Under the pieces are notes generated by a model. That model was not told the origin of the DNA. It saw only the letters and a list, made by a program, of their open reading frames with translations, and did not search any database. Shown here piece after piece: positions 1-12,100 of a DNA stretch of 64,000 nt. Each line of letters begins with the position of its first letter. Within the stretch, counting starts at the first letter, position 1. A program made the position numbers and the translations under genes. This DNA comes from Diadema setosum (Eukaryota; Echinodermata; Echinoidea; Diadematoida; Diadematidae), in NCBI GenBank assembly GCA_033980235.1, contig CM067069.1, positions 19,650,650 to 19,714,649 of the forward strand, read 5' to 3'.

Positions 1-85
1 GGTCAATGAACATCTAGATTATACGGAATTTATGCGTTTCCGAATAACTAACCTGCGGATTAACGAATCCTCGGAACAAAGAGCA
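1..85. repeat. Partial arm of the TTCCGAAGGTTC-type element at the window edge
   Basis: Contains TTTCCGAATAACTAACC, GCGGATTAACGAATCC and TCGGAAC, variants of the units in the arms of the 41.8-kb element. The rest would lie before position 1. Confidence 0.4.
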
Positions 86-2179
86 TCACCCACTTAACTA
101 CATGTACAGAGAGACACAAAATACAGACAGAAAAACGGGACACATACAACATAGGTATGTACAGTTATTTGCACATACATAGGGCCTGCATCATACATAA
201 CAGCATACACTCTTACAGTGTCCATCACTCGCACAGGCATATCATTTCACATGGACAAATGGATATTACGATATAGGTTTCAATGTACTGTAAATGGATT
301 GAGTTTTGTTTCTCAGTCCTAAAAATGAAACCTGTATCCATGTGATCATGTCTAATCATGGTAGGCCTATTATGTAGGCCCTACTTTGTGATTAAGTTCA
401 TTGTGTGCAAAGTGATGTACAAAGTGATGTTTCGATGTTTAGTGGGGAAAAAGTTGAAAGGAGACAGCTTTTATTAGACTTTTCATGACTATAATATATT
501 ATCAATTTCATATTGAGCTCAAGTCATCTGTGCAAGATTTTATGATTTCCCATATTAGACCTTAAGTAAAAATTCCTTCCTCAATGGCCCTTTCATGTTG
601 CATGTATGGAAAAAAAAAACGGTCAGAGAAATTAATCAGTGAAAATTTCGGAAAATAATGTAAAAATTTTGGAGGGTTATATCAAACAAATTGGAAACGT
701 TGTGTAATCGAGATGTAAAGCAGATCTCCATTTGTTTTGTTCTAAGAATTTCTGCTAATTTTTCATATTTCTCAATTATTTTGATCAGAAGCAGACATGA
801 CTTAGTCGCAGAGGAGGACACGTAGAAACGTAACTCTCTTATCATTTGCCCTGAACAGGTCTGAAGATTTTTGTTTTTTTCATCCCCTTCGAAAAATGAA
901 GATTGGTGATTTTTTGTGTACAGACCTAATGGAGAGCTGTTTGACATCTACATCACACAGGGTTGCCACTTTCTCTCTCCCCCCCCCCCCCCCCCCACCC
1001 CGTCTCTCTCTCCTCTTAACATTTACATTTCGGGTTTTGTATGTGTATTATATTTTTCCAAATTTTCACTGATGTCATTCTCTCATTTTCTGTTTAAATA
1101 ATATCAAAATGGGGTTTCCTGTTAATTACCGAGAGGACCGTTCACAATGACTATTAAACGAGTGGCCTTTATGATATTTTGAAATTCTCTGAATTATGAT
1201 TTGGTGGTTATCATTGTATATCTTTTTGCGTATACACTACTGTGTTGCTTGTATGACGGATTATTTTGATAACTACTACTGTTTACGTACCCACACACAG
1301 AGAGATACTGTACGTGTGTGCATGTCAATGTATACTAATATTATCATAAAATGATATGTAGGGCTGCCTTGCAATATATTAAAAAGCTCTTCGGTCTATA
1401 TTATGTTTCAATTATTTTTCTTCTTCTTTCAACACTTGTAAATTTTACATTGGATTTTGTAGGTTAGTAATGAACATGAACGCTGTATCAGGACCCCACA
1501 TTCATTTCCCTTTCTCTTTGGAGACAATGGTACTTGTTTATTTCTTGACATGACCATCATGTATTGTGTTTATACAACTCTGGCGGGTTCTGCTTGAATT
1601 AACGTAATGCAATATATATATCACATTGACTCAGCACATGTAATATCCTTTTTATGATAGAAATATCAAGGGAATAAGAACATGTAACATCAAAAACAAA
1701 CATACAAACAAAAACAAAACTTTAGAAATGGTAAAGAAATTGAAATGACCCGTATAAAAGGTGATTGCAAAACACCATGTGATTAGTGTTTATGCGTTCC
1801 TTAAACCAGATTTCATTTTGGTGGCTAAATAGGCGGAATATTGCTTTAAAGAGCAAATATTTGAGAATTTTATCATTTTCACTTGACCTGTAAACTGACG
1901 GAAGGACAGACGGGTGGACACTAAGACGAACGGACAACCCGAAAACATAATGCCTCCGGCGACACTCCATGGCATATACCTCAGTCCTGGGCATTAAAAG
2001 CAAAATACATGTAAATGAAAATGGTTCCGGTGGTTATACAATTACTAAATGTCGACTAAGGCGACTGATGTCTCCGCTAAATCGCACAATCATCTGCAGG
2101 TGTGCAGAAAAGGCCTACATTTTTGCCAAAGCGAGACGTCAATTTCACATGATCGACAAATAGTCACTATCTGGATTTA

Positions 2180-2690
2180 TATTCACAAAGTTTCACGACA
2201 ATACTTCTAGCCATATTCAAAGTATGGAACAAATGATACATTTTTATCACTTTCGCTTGACCGTTAACCATAATGTTTCCTAGAGAATCATTGTGTGGTA
2301 ATGCATATACACTAAGTCATAGAAGTTCATACATTGAATAATTTCCAAGGTCTGTAGAAAACAGTGTAAATCGAGCATTTTAATATGACCTTTGACCTCA
2401 TGACACAGAAATTCTTTATAGAATCATTGTCAAGCAATACATGTACATGTATTACGTTCATGCTGATACCTTGAGCCATTTCTGAGGTATGGAGAAAAAG
2501 TGACATTTTAGCATTATCACTTGACCTTTGACTGATCCCATGTCCAAAAACTTTCCCTAGAGTGTTTTTCTCTGGTAACACATGACACTCATTTCAGGCA
2601 TTGCACAGATATGGGGGAAAAAGTGAGTTGTAGAATATGATTCTGCCCTGTGACCTTTGACATTGAGCGTTTGCGTGCATAAGTGGAAAT
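2180..2690. repeat. Degenerate tandem repeat, unit about 125-135 bp
   Basis: At least three or four diverged units, each with a TATGGA(A/G)AA-type segment, then (T)GACCTTTGAC or CTTGACC, then CTAGAG(A/T)-like and GGTAA(C/T)(A/G)CAT-like segments. It adjoins a repeat ending ATAATGCCTCCGGC at 1950. Non-coding. Confidence 0.5.
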
Positions 2691-2707
2691 GTGCTGTGTG
2701 TGTGTGT

Positions 2708-2738
<31 letters not shown>
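2691..2738. repeat. (GT)n microsatellite
   Basis: Uninterrupted TG dinucleotides apart from one GGG. Confidence 0.95.
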
Positions 2739-2740
<2 letters not shown>

Positions 2741-3004
2741 CCATTACAGTTGACCATTTGACAGTGGATTGATTAGTGCATGGTGCAAACTTTATAGACC
2801 TACAGAGCGCGAGTATAAACAATCATGTCACTGAAAGGAATTAACTATTTTTCTACGGGTAATTACAAAGAATATTCATCGCGATTAAGTTATTTTCCTT
2901 TACTGTACATGATTATGTTCACATTCTTCTTTGCAATAGCGTGCAGTTTTACGATTGATTAACTCATTTTGAATCTATTCATAAAATATGAAAATCGTTG
3001 CATG

Positions 3005-3164
3005 TCGAAAAAAAAATCGAATTAATTTCGGAAATTTAGAATGAAACATTCTATGACTGATTTCATACAATTTTCAATACAAATTAAAGATTTGCCATCG
3101 GAAGAAATCTTGTTGCGATACATCGAAAGCCTTTTCTCATGTTGACCTTCGCAGTGTTGCATAC
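3005..3164 (-). other. Gene A 3' UTR exon (5' border at 3164)
   Basis: A clear acceptor (CATTTTCCTGCAG) precedes an exon starting GTATGCAAC. The matching acceptors and exon starts of gene B (39487) and gene C (60274) are similar, which identifies it as the exon joined to the donor after the stop codon. The 3' end is not defined; no canonical AATAAA was found close by, so the end given is nominal. Confidence 0.5.
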
Positions 3165-6100
3165 CTGCAGGAAAATGTCATAAAAGGATTCTTGTATTGG
3201 TTGCCAAGAAATGAAAACAGAATATGGTGTCAACGGAAAACACAAACAAGCTAGGAAAGGTATGGTAGAACTACGTGTTCTTCAGAAAAGCAGAAAGACA
3301 AGTGGTATAAAAGAAAGTCATAAAATATACATCGCGAGTGAGAAACATGTAGATTGAGGACAATAGAGCACATGATAATTTATCTATTCCAGCTAAAATA
3401 ATGCAACTAGAAAATAAGTCAATACTGCAATAACGAAGAAATGTTCTGGTAGCAACACAAGAAGGCACAAAATGATCATCAATGTTTCGATGCATGAACC
3501 AAGCCTATGAAAATTAACATAACATCTCAATCCAAAAAGTATGATTCTTTCGAGGAATGTAGATACATTGTATATTTATGCTGTGGATTCTTTATTTTTT
3601 AACGCTTTTATTAAACTCATCTCGTGGTCTGCTACTCTCGTCATTGTCATTGAACTATCTAGGTAATGACATCAAATAAGGCTGTGCGGGAGTATCAGAG
3701 TTTATCATCAAGTCCAAACGGATGTAGTATGATAGAGTAACTACCTCATTGGTGTAAAAAAGTTAAAATAGTAATTGTCATGCATCCTCTTACTTGGTTA
3801 CCCTGTGAAAGTACGGGTAATGTGAATAAAACACCATGTGCACATACTCACCTCAATCAGAAGACGTTCTTTCTCTTCATGAGGACCGTGACATAAGTAA
3901 TGACGGAAAGGATGAAAATGACGACGAGAAGGACGTACGTGGTCGACGATTTTTGGAGGACTCGTCGATGAGGGCCAGCTATGGGCATGATGGGATCCCC
4001 TATCAATAAATAACCATTGAGTTATGGTATATCGTTTGCTGCAACGTGCATGATTTCTTTGCCCTGGTGACACGACATTTGCTCCTGCGACAGTTGCTCC
4101 GGGCTTATTTTCTCCAAGGACTCAGGGTTAGGGTTGTGATGGGTTTTAGGTCTATATAGTTTGATGTGAGGATTAGGATGGGTAGATTTTATGTTCGACT
4201 TAAAGCGTGAAGATATTTCATGGGAGCAACTGTCGCAGGAGCAAATGTCATGGAATCCTGGAACCCCTTGCCCTTCATTTAGTGAGATGAGCGAGATGTG
4301 TAGGTCGGATTTTTTTTGTTTTGTTTTGTTTTGTTTTCATTAACGAGATACCACCTATACTTAAGAAATGCCTGGGCTCTAATCATTTACGAAAAACGCA
4401 CTGAGTTCACATACATCGATATTTTGATCTATTAAAGAGTATTTACTGATAAGAACACACATTATCATGATGTAATTAGATTTCCCCCAGGAATGCTGCT
4501 TCGTTGATATGGATCACTACTTAGTCTGCATAGTATAGGGCATAATGACTAGAACTATTTTGTAGACACCTTGAGGACAGTATGTGAGTGTGGCTGAGGT
4601 CGTTCCAATCCCATTCGTCGCGGAGCACGTGAGTTCGATGCAGACTTTGGGGCGTGGTGAGAGGATGGCTGAGGCGCAGCTTGATGACGATAGAGTTGTG
4701 TTCTCAGTCCCGATGGTGTAGGTGTGGAGGTACGGGGACGGCTGATCAGTGAAGTTCACGTGACAGGAGATGACTAGATTAACCAGGTTATCCTCGCCTT
4801 TGATCTCTACAACATCGATGGATAAGATGTTTTCTCCTGGAGGGGTACCAGGACTTTGAGTGATACATGGAGTGACGGACCGGGGTACATCACCTGTTGA
4901 ATCGTTTTTAGTGTAATCACAAATGTCAGTTAAAGATTTTACAGATACTGCTTTCTTTAAGTGTAATCGTTGATCATGAAAGCGCACAAGTCAAACCTTA
5001 AAATGGAAAACATAATACGGGAGTCTATGATGATAAATTCAGTCCCAGAAATGCACATTTCTATGCTAACACGTAATGAACCAATAACTTACATGGTTTG
5101 TTTTAAGTCTTTAGACCCTAACCCATGCAGATTTTTGCGTCACGTTTTTATTTCGGAAATGAATTGGACGTCATACAATTGTATATATGGGTACGTGAAT
5201 TTCAGTCGAGATATGAGAAAGAACGTGTTTGTGACTATATTCTTGTTCAAAACAAACAGGAATCGCATATCAATATAAACTGTCGCATTTATATTTTCAC
5301 GATTACACTCATGGATCATTTGGCCCTCTGCTAGGGTTTGATTGATTTTGTATATGTTTTCTATACCACATGATGAAAGCAGTGTGAGTATGGATAGAAG
5401 AAGCAGACAAAACCGACAATTTCTTTCCGCGTACTGTATAATACGGATAATACTGTGACCATCCGTCACAACATCGCCAAAAGTCGCCTGACATTGATTT
5501 TTAGTTAAGGGCAGATTCTATAAGAGATTCTAAAACAGATTCTAAAATCGCGTATAACTCAATACAAATGGACTAAGAAACAGAAAGAATGCACACACTC
5601 TGTAAAAAAAAAAAAGTAACTGAGAAAGAGGCTTTGAAATTTTCATACTTATCGTCTACTCGCTCTCTGTGAAATGAATGGATCAACAAAAAAGGATGTT
5701 TGATTCCACAGATACCACAATGAAGGGATTATCAAATTAGGATGAATTTTGCACTCTCCACTTAAGCACATTCTATTCATGGCTAATACGCACTTTCAAA
5801 GCAGTAATAACATCATCTTTTCAAAAGTTATTAGAGTTGACACTTAAACAGCAATGAGTGTGTTGGCCTTTATAGGGTTTTTACGAAATGGAATTGGGCT
5901 TCTAGAGACTTAATTACCGCTCAGATTATTTTACGAAGAAAGAGTTCTAGAAAACCTGCAAACCATGCACAATTTCCCGTTTAGTTTATGATCCCAAACT
6001 TTAGAAATGTATAGACGAAGAATTGCTCTTTCAGGAAATATGAGCAACTAAAGATTTGATAGGTTGCATGATCCATTTTGAGTCCTCACATGAAATGGGG

Positions 6101-9100
6101 TCATGCGACTTTTCTTGTTGTTTTTCTTGTTTTGTTTTGTTTTTGTTTTTGTTTTTTTTTTGTACGTGCTCAATGACACCAGCGTACCCTAATCACTACG
6201 GGCATAATCATGTTTCATTAAACACATAAGCATACACAAATACATTGGCCCCCTTGCCCCTTGCAAAGATAGAGAAAAGTTAGCTGAGATATACGTGTAT
6301 ATAGTATATTTTACATTAAACTAACATAATTAGATAGTGACTTCGTTCTTCATATCGAACATGTTAAAGTATCACTCTGGCTACATAAATCGATGGAAAT
6401 TGATCACCATTTTTGAGTTTTTCTCAGGTAATCTTAAACCATTAAAATCTTGGGTAGAAACGCGCTAAACCTAACTTCTTTAAATTTCTGAAGAACGCAA
6501 ATTATGCAAAGAATTTGATTTACAGCCCGACAACTATCATGACTATTTCCTTTCAGGAAAAAAAAAAAATGAATGAATCTGGCTGGATATCATTGCCGGA
6601 TTTGTTTCTAAACCCGTTGAGGACGAGTCCCGAGTATACTTGGGCAGGGCTCTATGGGAAATGCATGTTGAAGCAAAATCAGCCAGTCCTCAATGGGTTA
6701 ATCCTTTGACTGAATCAAGTAGACAGTGTAATTCACATTCATAACTCCTGTGTCTCCCATGGCGATTCGTCTAATAACGATAATAATGGTTATAATGATG
6801 AATCTTCAGGCATATTACCTTGCTTTCTGTGTCATAACAGGAGTTATGATTTTTTTTTCTAAAATTACAACTGCAATGTAATTGTGAATGGATAACATAA
6901 TGCAAAACATTCAAAGTGTCATTAGAGTAACAACATTTGATAAATTCAATTAGGCTGACGTTCTTCGATGTATATTGTACTTCCGCTGTGAAAAAAATAA
7001 AAAAATAAAAAAATGCACACTCGATATCATGTATACCGGTACATAAAGTTTTGGAATAGTCGAGAAATGAGGGAGATGGATTTGTATTCGTATTCATTCA
7101 TCAATCCGCCAACATACAAAAACTGACGTAATGTTTATTGCATACTGATACTGAAATTACAGTGAGTGCATTGATATCAAAATTGATAAATTCACCTGTA
7201 ACCTCCAGAGGAGCAAATCGCGCAACACCGTACACATGACACTGAAGTATATCACCGTTGTTTGCTGCCGTTGGGGTGAATGTAAACTCGCTGCTTATGT
7301 CGTAGTAAGTAAAGCGATCAACTCCGTAACTCAGGCCTTCGTTCAAGTCTGCATTGGCAAATATTGCGGCTGCAGCACTCAGATTTCCTATAAAGTAACG
7401 TAAGTAAATTATAGATTAATGATTACCATAGTTAGTACCTCGTTACATCAGTTCAACGTTTCTATCCAACACCACTATAGGGGACATTCATCATTATGAC
7501 GTGACCTCTGCTAAATTAAAGACTATCAAACGTAGTAAAAGTGCTGTCTGAATGGTTGTTCATATTTCTTGCTTCTGTTGAAGTCTCCTGATCATGATAT
7601 TCATTTAATCCAATACTCCGATGATATCACTTTTTACTGCAATATTATGAATATTTTGATCATAGATTTTGTGTTTGATAAGTGGTGTAATAGGCCCATC
7701 TACATCTTTACTCTTTCTGAATTTGAAGTGAAACACTATACAGCACAGCATAGGTGTGCCTGCCAACGATGCAGTGCATAGCATCTTGTCTGTTAATAAT
7801 GCAAGTTCTGTTCACCAATGTAGGCCTCACTCTTTTTTTTTTAATTCAGTTTATTTCCATCAAAATGTAACGGCAGTTCAACTACATAGTTCAAAAAATC
7901 TATGCCAAATTAATGTAACGGGGGGGGGGGGATACTGTCAAAGGAAAGACATTGTATTCTGTGACTTTTATATTTGTACCAAAAGTAAGTTGTTGGAGGG
8001 GGAGGGCACTGCTGAAAAGCAGGGATTGTAATTTGCGGTTCCCACATGAACATTTACAAATCACTGAACTATCCCCCCCCCCCCAAACAAAGACCAAAAA
8101 AAAAAAAAAAACTCGGCAGATTGCCAAAATGAAGACAAAGAAGAAAAGAACACATGCACACACCCACACACAAACAAGCAAACATATACAACACGTACAA
8201 AGCAGCTAATGCTGATAATTACTAATGATAAACTGTCAGATCTTCCAGTAGGCCTAATGATCAATATTGATATTAGACGATTAATTCTTTCCGCTGAACA
8301 CAATTCAAGTGCGATCAGATTTGATACTGATAGGTCTGTCAGAACTGTAATGATTACTCGTATAAAATATCTTAAAAAGTTCGAGAAATATAACACAATT
8401 GATATCAACACATGAATTTAACACTTGTATGTAGAACAGACGAAGATCTACTCACGTTTTCCGGCACATCGTACACCAACGTCATCGTCATGCCCACAGC
8501 TAGAGTCATAGTCCGCGGCATAGCATCCCCATGGGTAACGATAGCACTCTAACATGGAATTTTTATCCGATGTGGGGCAGTAAATTCCATGATCTAGCCA
8601 TATGGGACCCGATCCTTCTCCGAAGTGGGCATTGGGATAGACCGTTGCGGCCGATGAGTACCCCAGCTGTCTACACACAGCGTTCCCCTCCTCAGTACCC
8701 CAACCCCAGTCACACGCCGTGCCCCAGACCCCGTCACACAGTATCTCCACTCGGCCTTCATGCTCGTCAGATCCTCCGACAAGTGTCACTTAAGCACGAA
8801 AAGACAATGAATGATGTTGACTATTTCTGAATATTGAAAGCCGAGTAGAAATTTGAGATTCTAGGGCAAATGAAAGTGAGGTATCACAAACAATGAGCTG
8901 CTGGGACCGACAAATGGATATTCAAGACGCATCCAGTGTTGCACCGTTTGTTAAATTGAATGCATTGAAAACTGCTTCCAGCACTGTTCAAAACAAGTCA
9001 GCAAAATTGCCAATCAATAATTCTGAATCATACGTTATACTGAACAAGAAATTATGAAACTTCTTGCTCGTTGTTCGTATTAACAAGACTAGTGAAATGT

Positions 9101-12100
9101 TGCCAATCACATCAAAGTGTAATTAACAATAAACACCGGTTACCATTCGATAGATAATTGTTAAATAAACTAGGTTAGAGTAAAAGCAATGGGTTTACTT
9201 TCTTCAAGATTATACCATCATGGCTGATACCTTCAAGGTAAACACATTGCAATGTGAGTGGGTTGATTTGGTGTGGATATTTCTACATGGAAAGAGGTTC
9301 ACGGTTTCAAAACAATCGGTTATATGAGATGTGATGCGATACAAACTTGCTGTCAAAATGTGGCCATCAGGCTTCAGAAAGTATCAAAGTAGATCGATGA
9401 AAAGGTTCACGGGCCCGATGAAAAGCAATCTGAGGCTGAAGCACTTGCTGTGCTAAAATAAGCAAACTTAATTCAACTTTGATTTAAAATTTCATTATTT
9501 CTTTCATGAAAAAACCAAAAACAAATCAACAACAACATATCGATAGTTCAGGCTTAATAGTTGCCCATAGGTTGATAGACTTGCAAATATGAGTGCATAA
9601 AACTATAAAAACTCATTGTGTATACAATGATTGCATTGCGAATGGCCGTACCGGTTTGGAAAAGTCTGATTCGATCTTTTAAGTGGGACTTTAACGTTGA
9701 ATATGCTTCAAAATCGGTCGTCCTTTCTTATTTCTGTTACTTACCCCCAGTTTAGTAGCATGACTGTAGGTGGAATAGATGCATCAATAGACATGTTAAC
9801 ACATGATCGCAACTTCCACAGACAACAAAACACGTAAAGTCAACGATCTACTCATTCATTTTGTGTTAGTTCGCGTCCTTTGGAATAAATCCATATTTTT
9901 CGCTGTACTCACCATTTCTACCATCGCACGGCCTTGAGCAGTGACTTCCTCGGAAATCGTAGTAAAACTAACATTGCCGCTGAGCGACTGTGGCCATCCG
10001 CGAATACAGTGTTTGTCATATGTTGTTCTTTTATCCCTTTTCACCCAAAGTATTATGACAACATGATCCAGAAATTATCCACAAACCATTAACTTTATTT
10101 TCTAGAGAATAATGTGCCTTATCATAACCTCGCTTTTGCTTTGCACCTTATCTCTATAGAATTAGCGACAATTGTACATAAAAACACAAAAAGGAAATAT
10201 TTTCGTTTCCGTCGTTCATAGAGAAAAAACAAACGAAATAAGAAATGTAATGAACCTGAAAATCACAGGTCAACAATTTCACAATTCGTGACACTCCAAA
10301 GGTTAATGCCGTCTAGAAAATGCCTCTGAAATGTAATGATGTATGTCATTCTTCAACTTATCACCATCAAGATTGATAAAAAGATTATCACTTTGACATA
10401 AACGTTTTTATATGTCTGTCAATTTCGTTTAACAAGATCACACTGATTATGATTGAAATTCATCGGCAATATTGCCTTCATTAGAAAAATGGTCCATTAT
10501 ACCCAGCCATGGTTATCAGTACAACATAAAAAACAGGGATGTGATTTTGAATTGAGACATGACTAACACGTGAGCCTATGGGGTCATGAGAGCAGGAAAA
10601 ACCTCCTTATTTTGAAGAGATTTACTTTCTAACATAAGTCACATCACTCTATACCGGGTTATAGAGATGATGATTACAAAATAGGTGTCATTAACTTTCT
10701 GTCACACTTTTTCCAAACATAAAAGTCAAGGATGAAAAGATTTACCGGCATCGCTATATCCTTAGAGAGTACGCTGATGTGACAACATTATCTTCTTTTG
10801 ACTGCGTGTAGGAAGTGTGGTGAGTTTGTCCTCGACTGACATGCTTCTTGTGAGAGTTTCCTTCTCTTGTATTTAACTCAAACACGTCGATATCATCTTA
10901 TGCCACTTTAGAAAATAAAATACTATTCTTTTTTGTTTCTTTATACAAACTTAACAAGGTATCATAAAGGATAGTTAGAGAAACTGCCTAATATTACTGA
11001 ATTATTATCCCAGATGCATTACATGAGGCTATAGCAGAGTAAGAGACAAAAATACGATAAATTTCGTTGTTTTCACTTCCGCGCAAAGGTTTTCATATAA
11101 AAAATTCTTGGTAGGGACACTTTCAGTAATTCTCTAAAAGTGTTTGAACTTACTTAGCAGCTCATGTCCACATTTTGACCATATTTAACGAAAACACACC
11201 CGATATTTGTGCATGTACAGTGAGGACAGCATCCGCTAACGTTAGAGTATGACGAAAACCTATGAGCTCTAAAAAGTGATTAAGTCCAGTGCATTGCTTA
11301 CACAGACATCCTGTCTCGATGACATTGATCGTACTGGTTCATGAACCTATGTTAGATATGAGATGATGATCGGGAGGCGATTACGACATGAACAAAAATT
11401 ATTTCGTTGCACCCTATAGGTAGGTAGGTAGACCGATGTACTTGAAAGCTGTTCAGTCTTCTAACTCTAGATGAAACCTCGGCCGCATGTCGTGTCAAAT
11501 CTGAAGATTTCACAACAATCATCAGTGATATCAAAACTTAAACTGCACAATAGTCATCTTACACAACGTACCGTACTCTCTCCACACTCTGGGAGGATTG
11601 GCGCATTCGTTGTATGAATAGGAGACACATTATATCACCTTCCACTAGCGTGAGGTAAAAGTTCACTTCCGTTTCATTTTGCTCCTCTGTCACAAATTAT
11701 CGAATTAATAAAGAGAGAGTTATTTTGAATGTGTTTAAGATGTCGTATATCAACTAGTGGCAATGCTCTTATTCGATATATTGAACACTTAGTGAAGCAA
11801 CATGCTTCCGAATGAATGAAGCCCGAGTTGAGAAGATAAGATTGAGTAATGAGGACATATCTCGCGTTGGTAAAAACATCCTTTGACTGTATGAAACAAG
11901 CGTATTTTGCTGGGAACTAACCAGTGCAATAATGGACACATAGACACCACATAAAACGGGAGGAAGAAAAATCAGTCCTTAGTGTACCGGAAATGATTGC
12001 CTTTTAAGTACTCTATGGTTTCCATGTCAGGTAAGCATTCTGATTTATGTAAGGTTAGTTGTGAACAGAATTTGTTCCACTAATTTTATCGACTTTACTC

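Noticed and set aside
2330..2670. TGACCTTTGAC motifs as nuclear receptor sites
   Set aside because: They recur because they are part of a degenerate tandem repeat, not a regulatory cluster.
3798..4073. Alternative frame through the membrane exon (VDHVRPSRRHFHP type), conserved in three copies
   Set aside because: It conflicts with the incoming phase 1 and has no membrane helix; it survives because the DNA is conserved for the helix frame.
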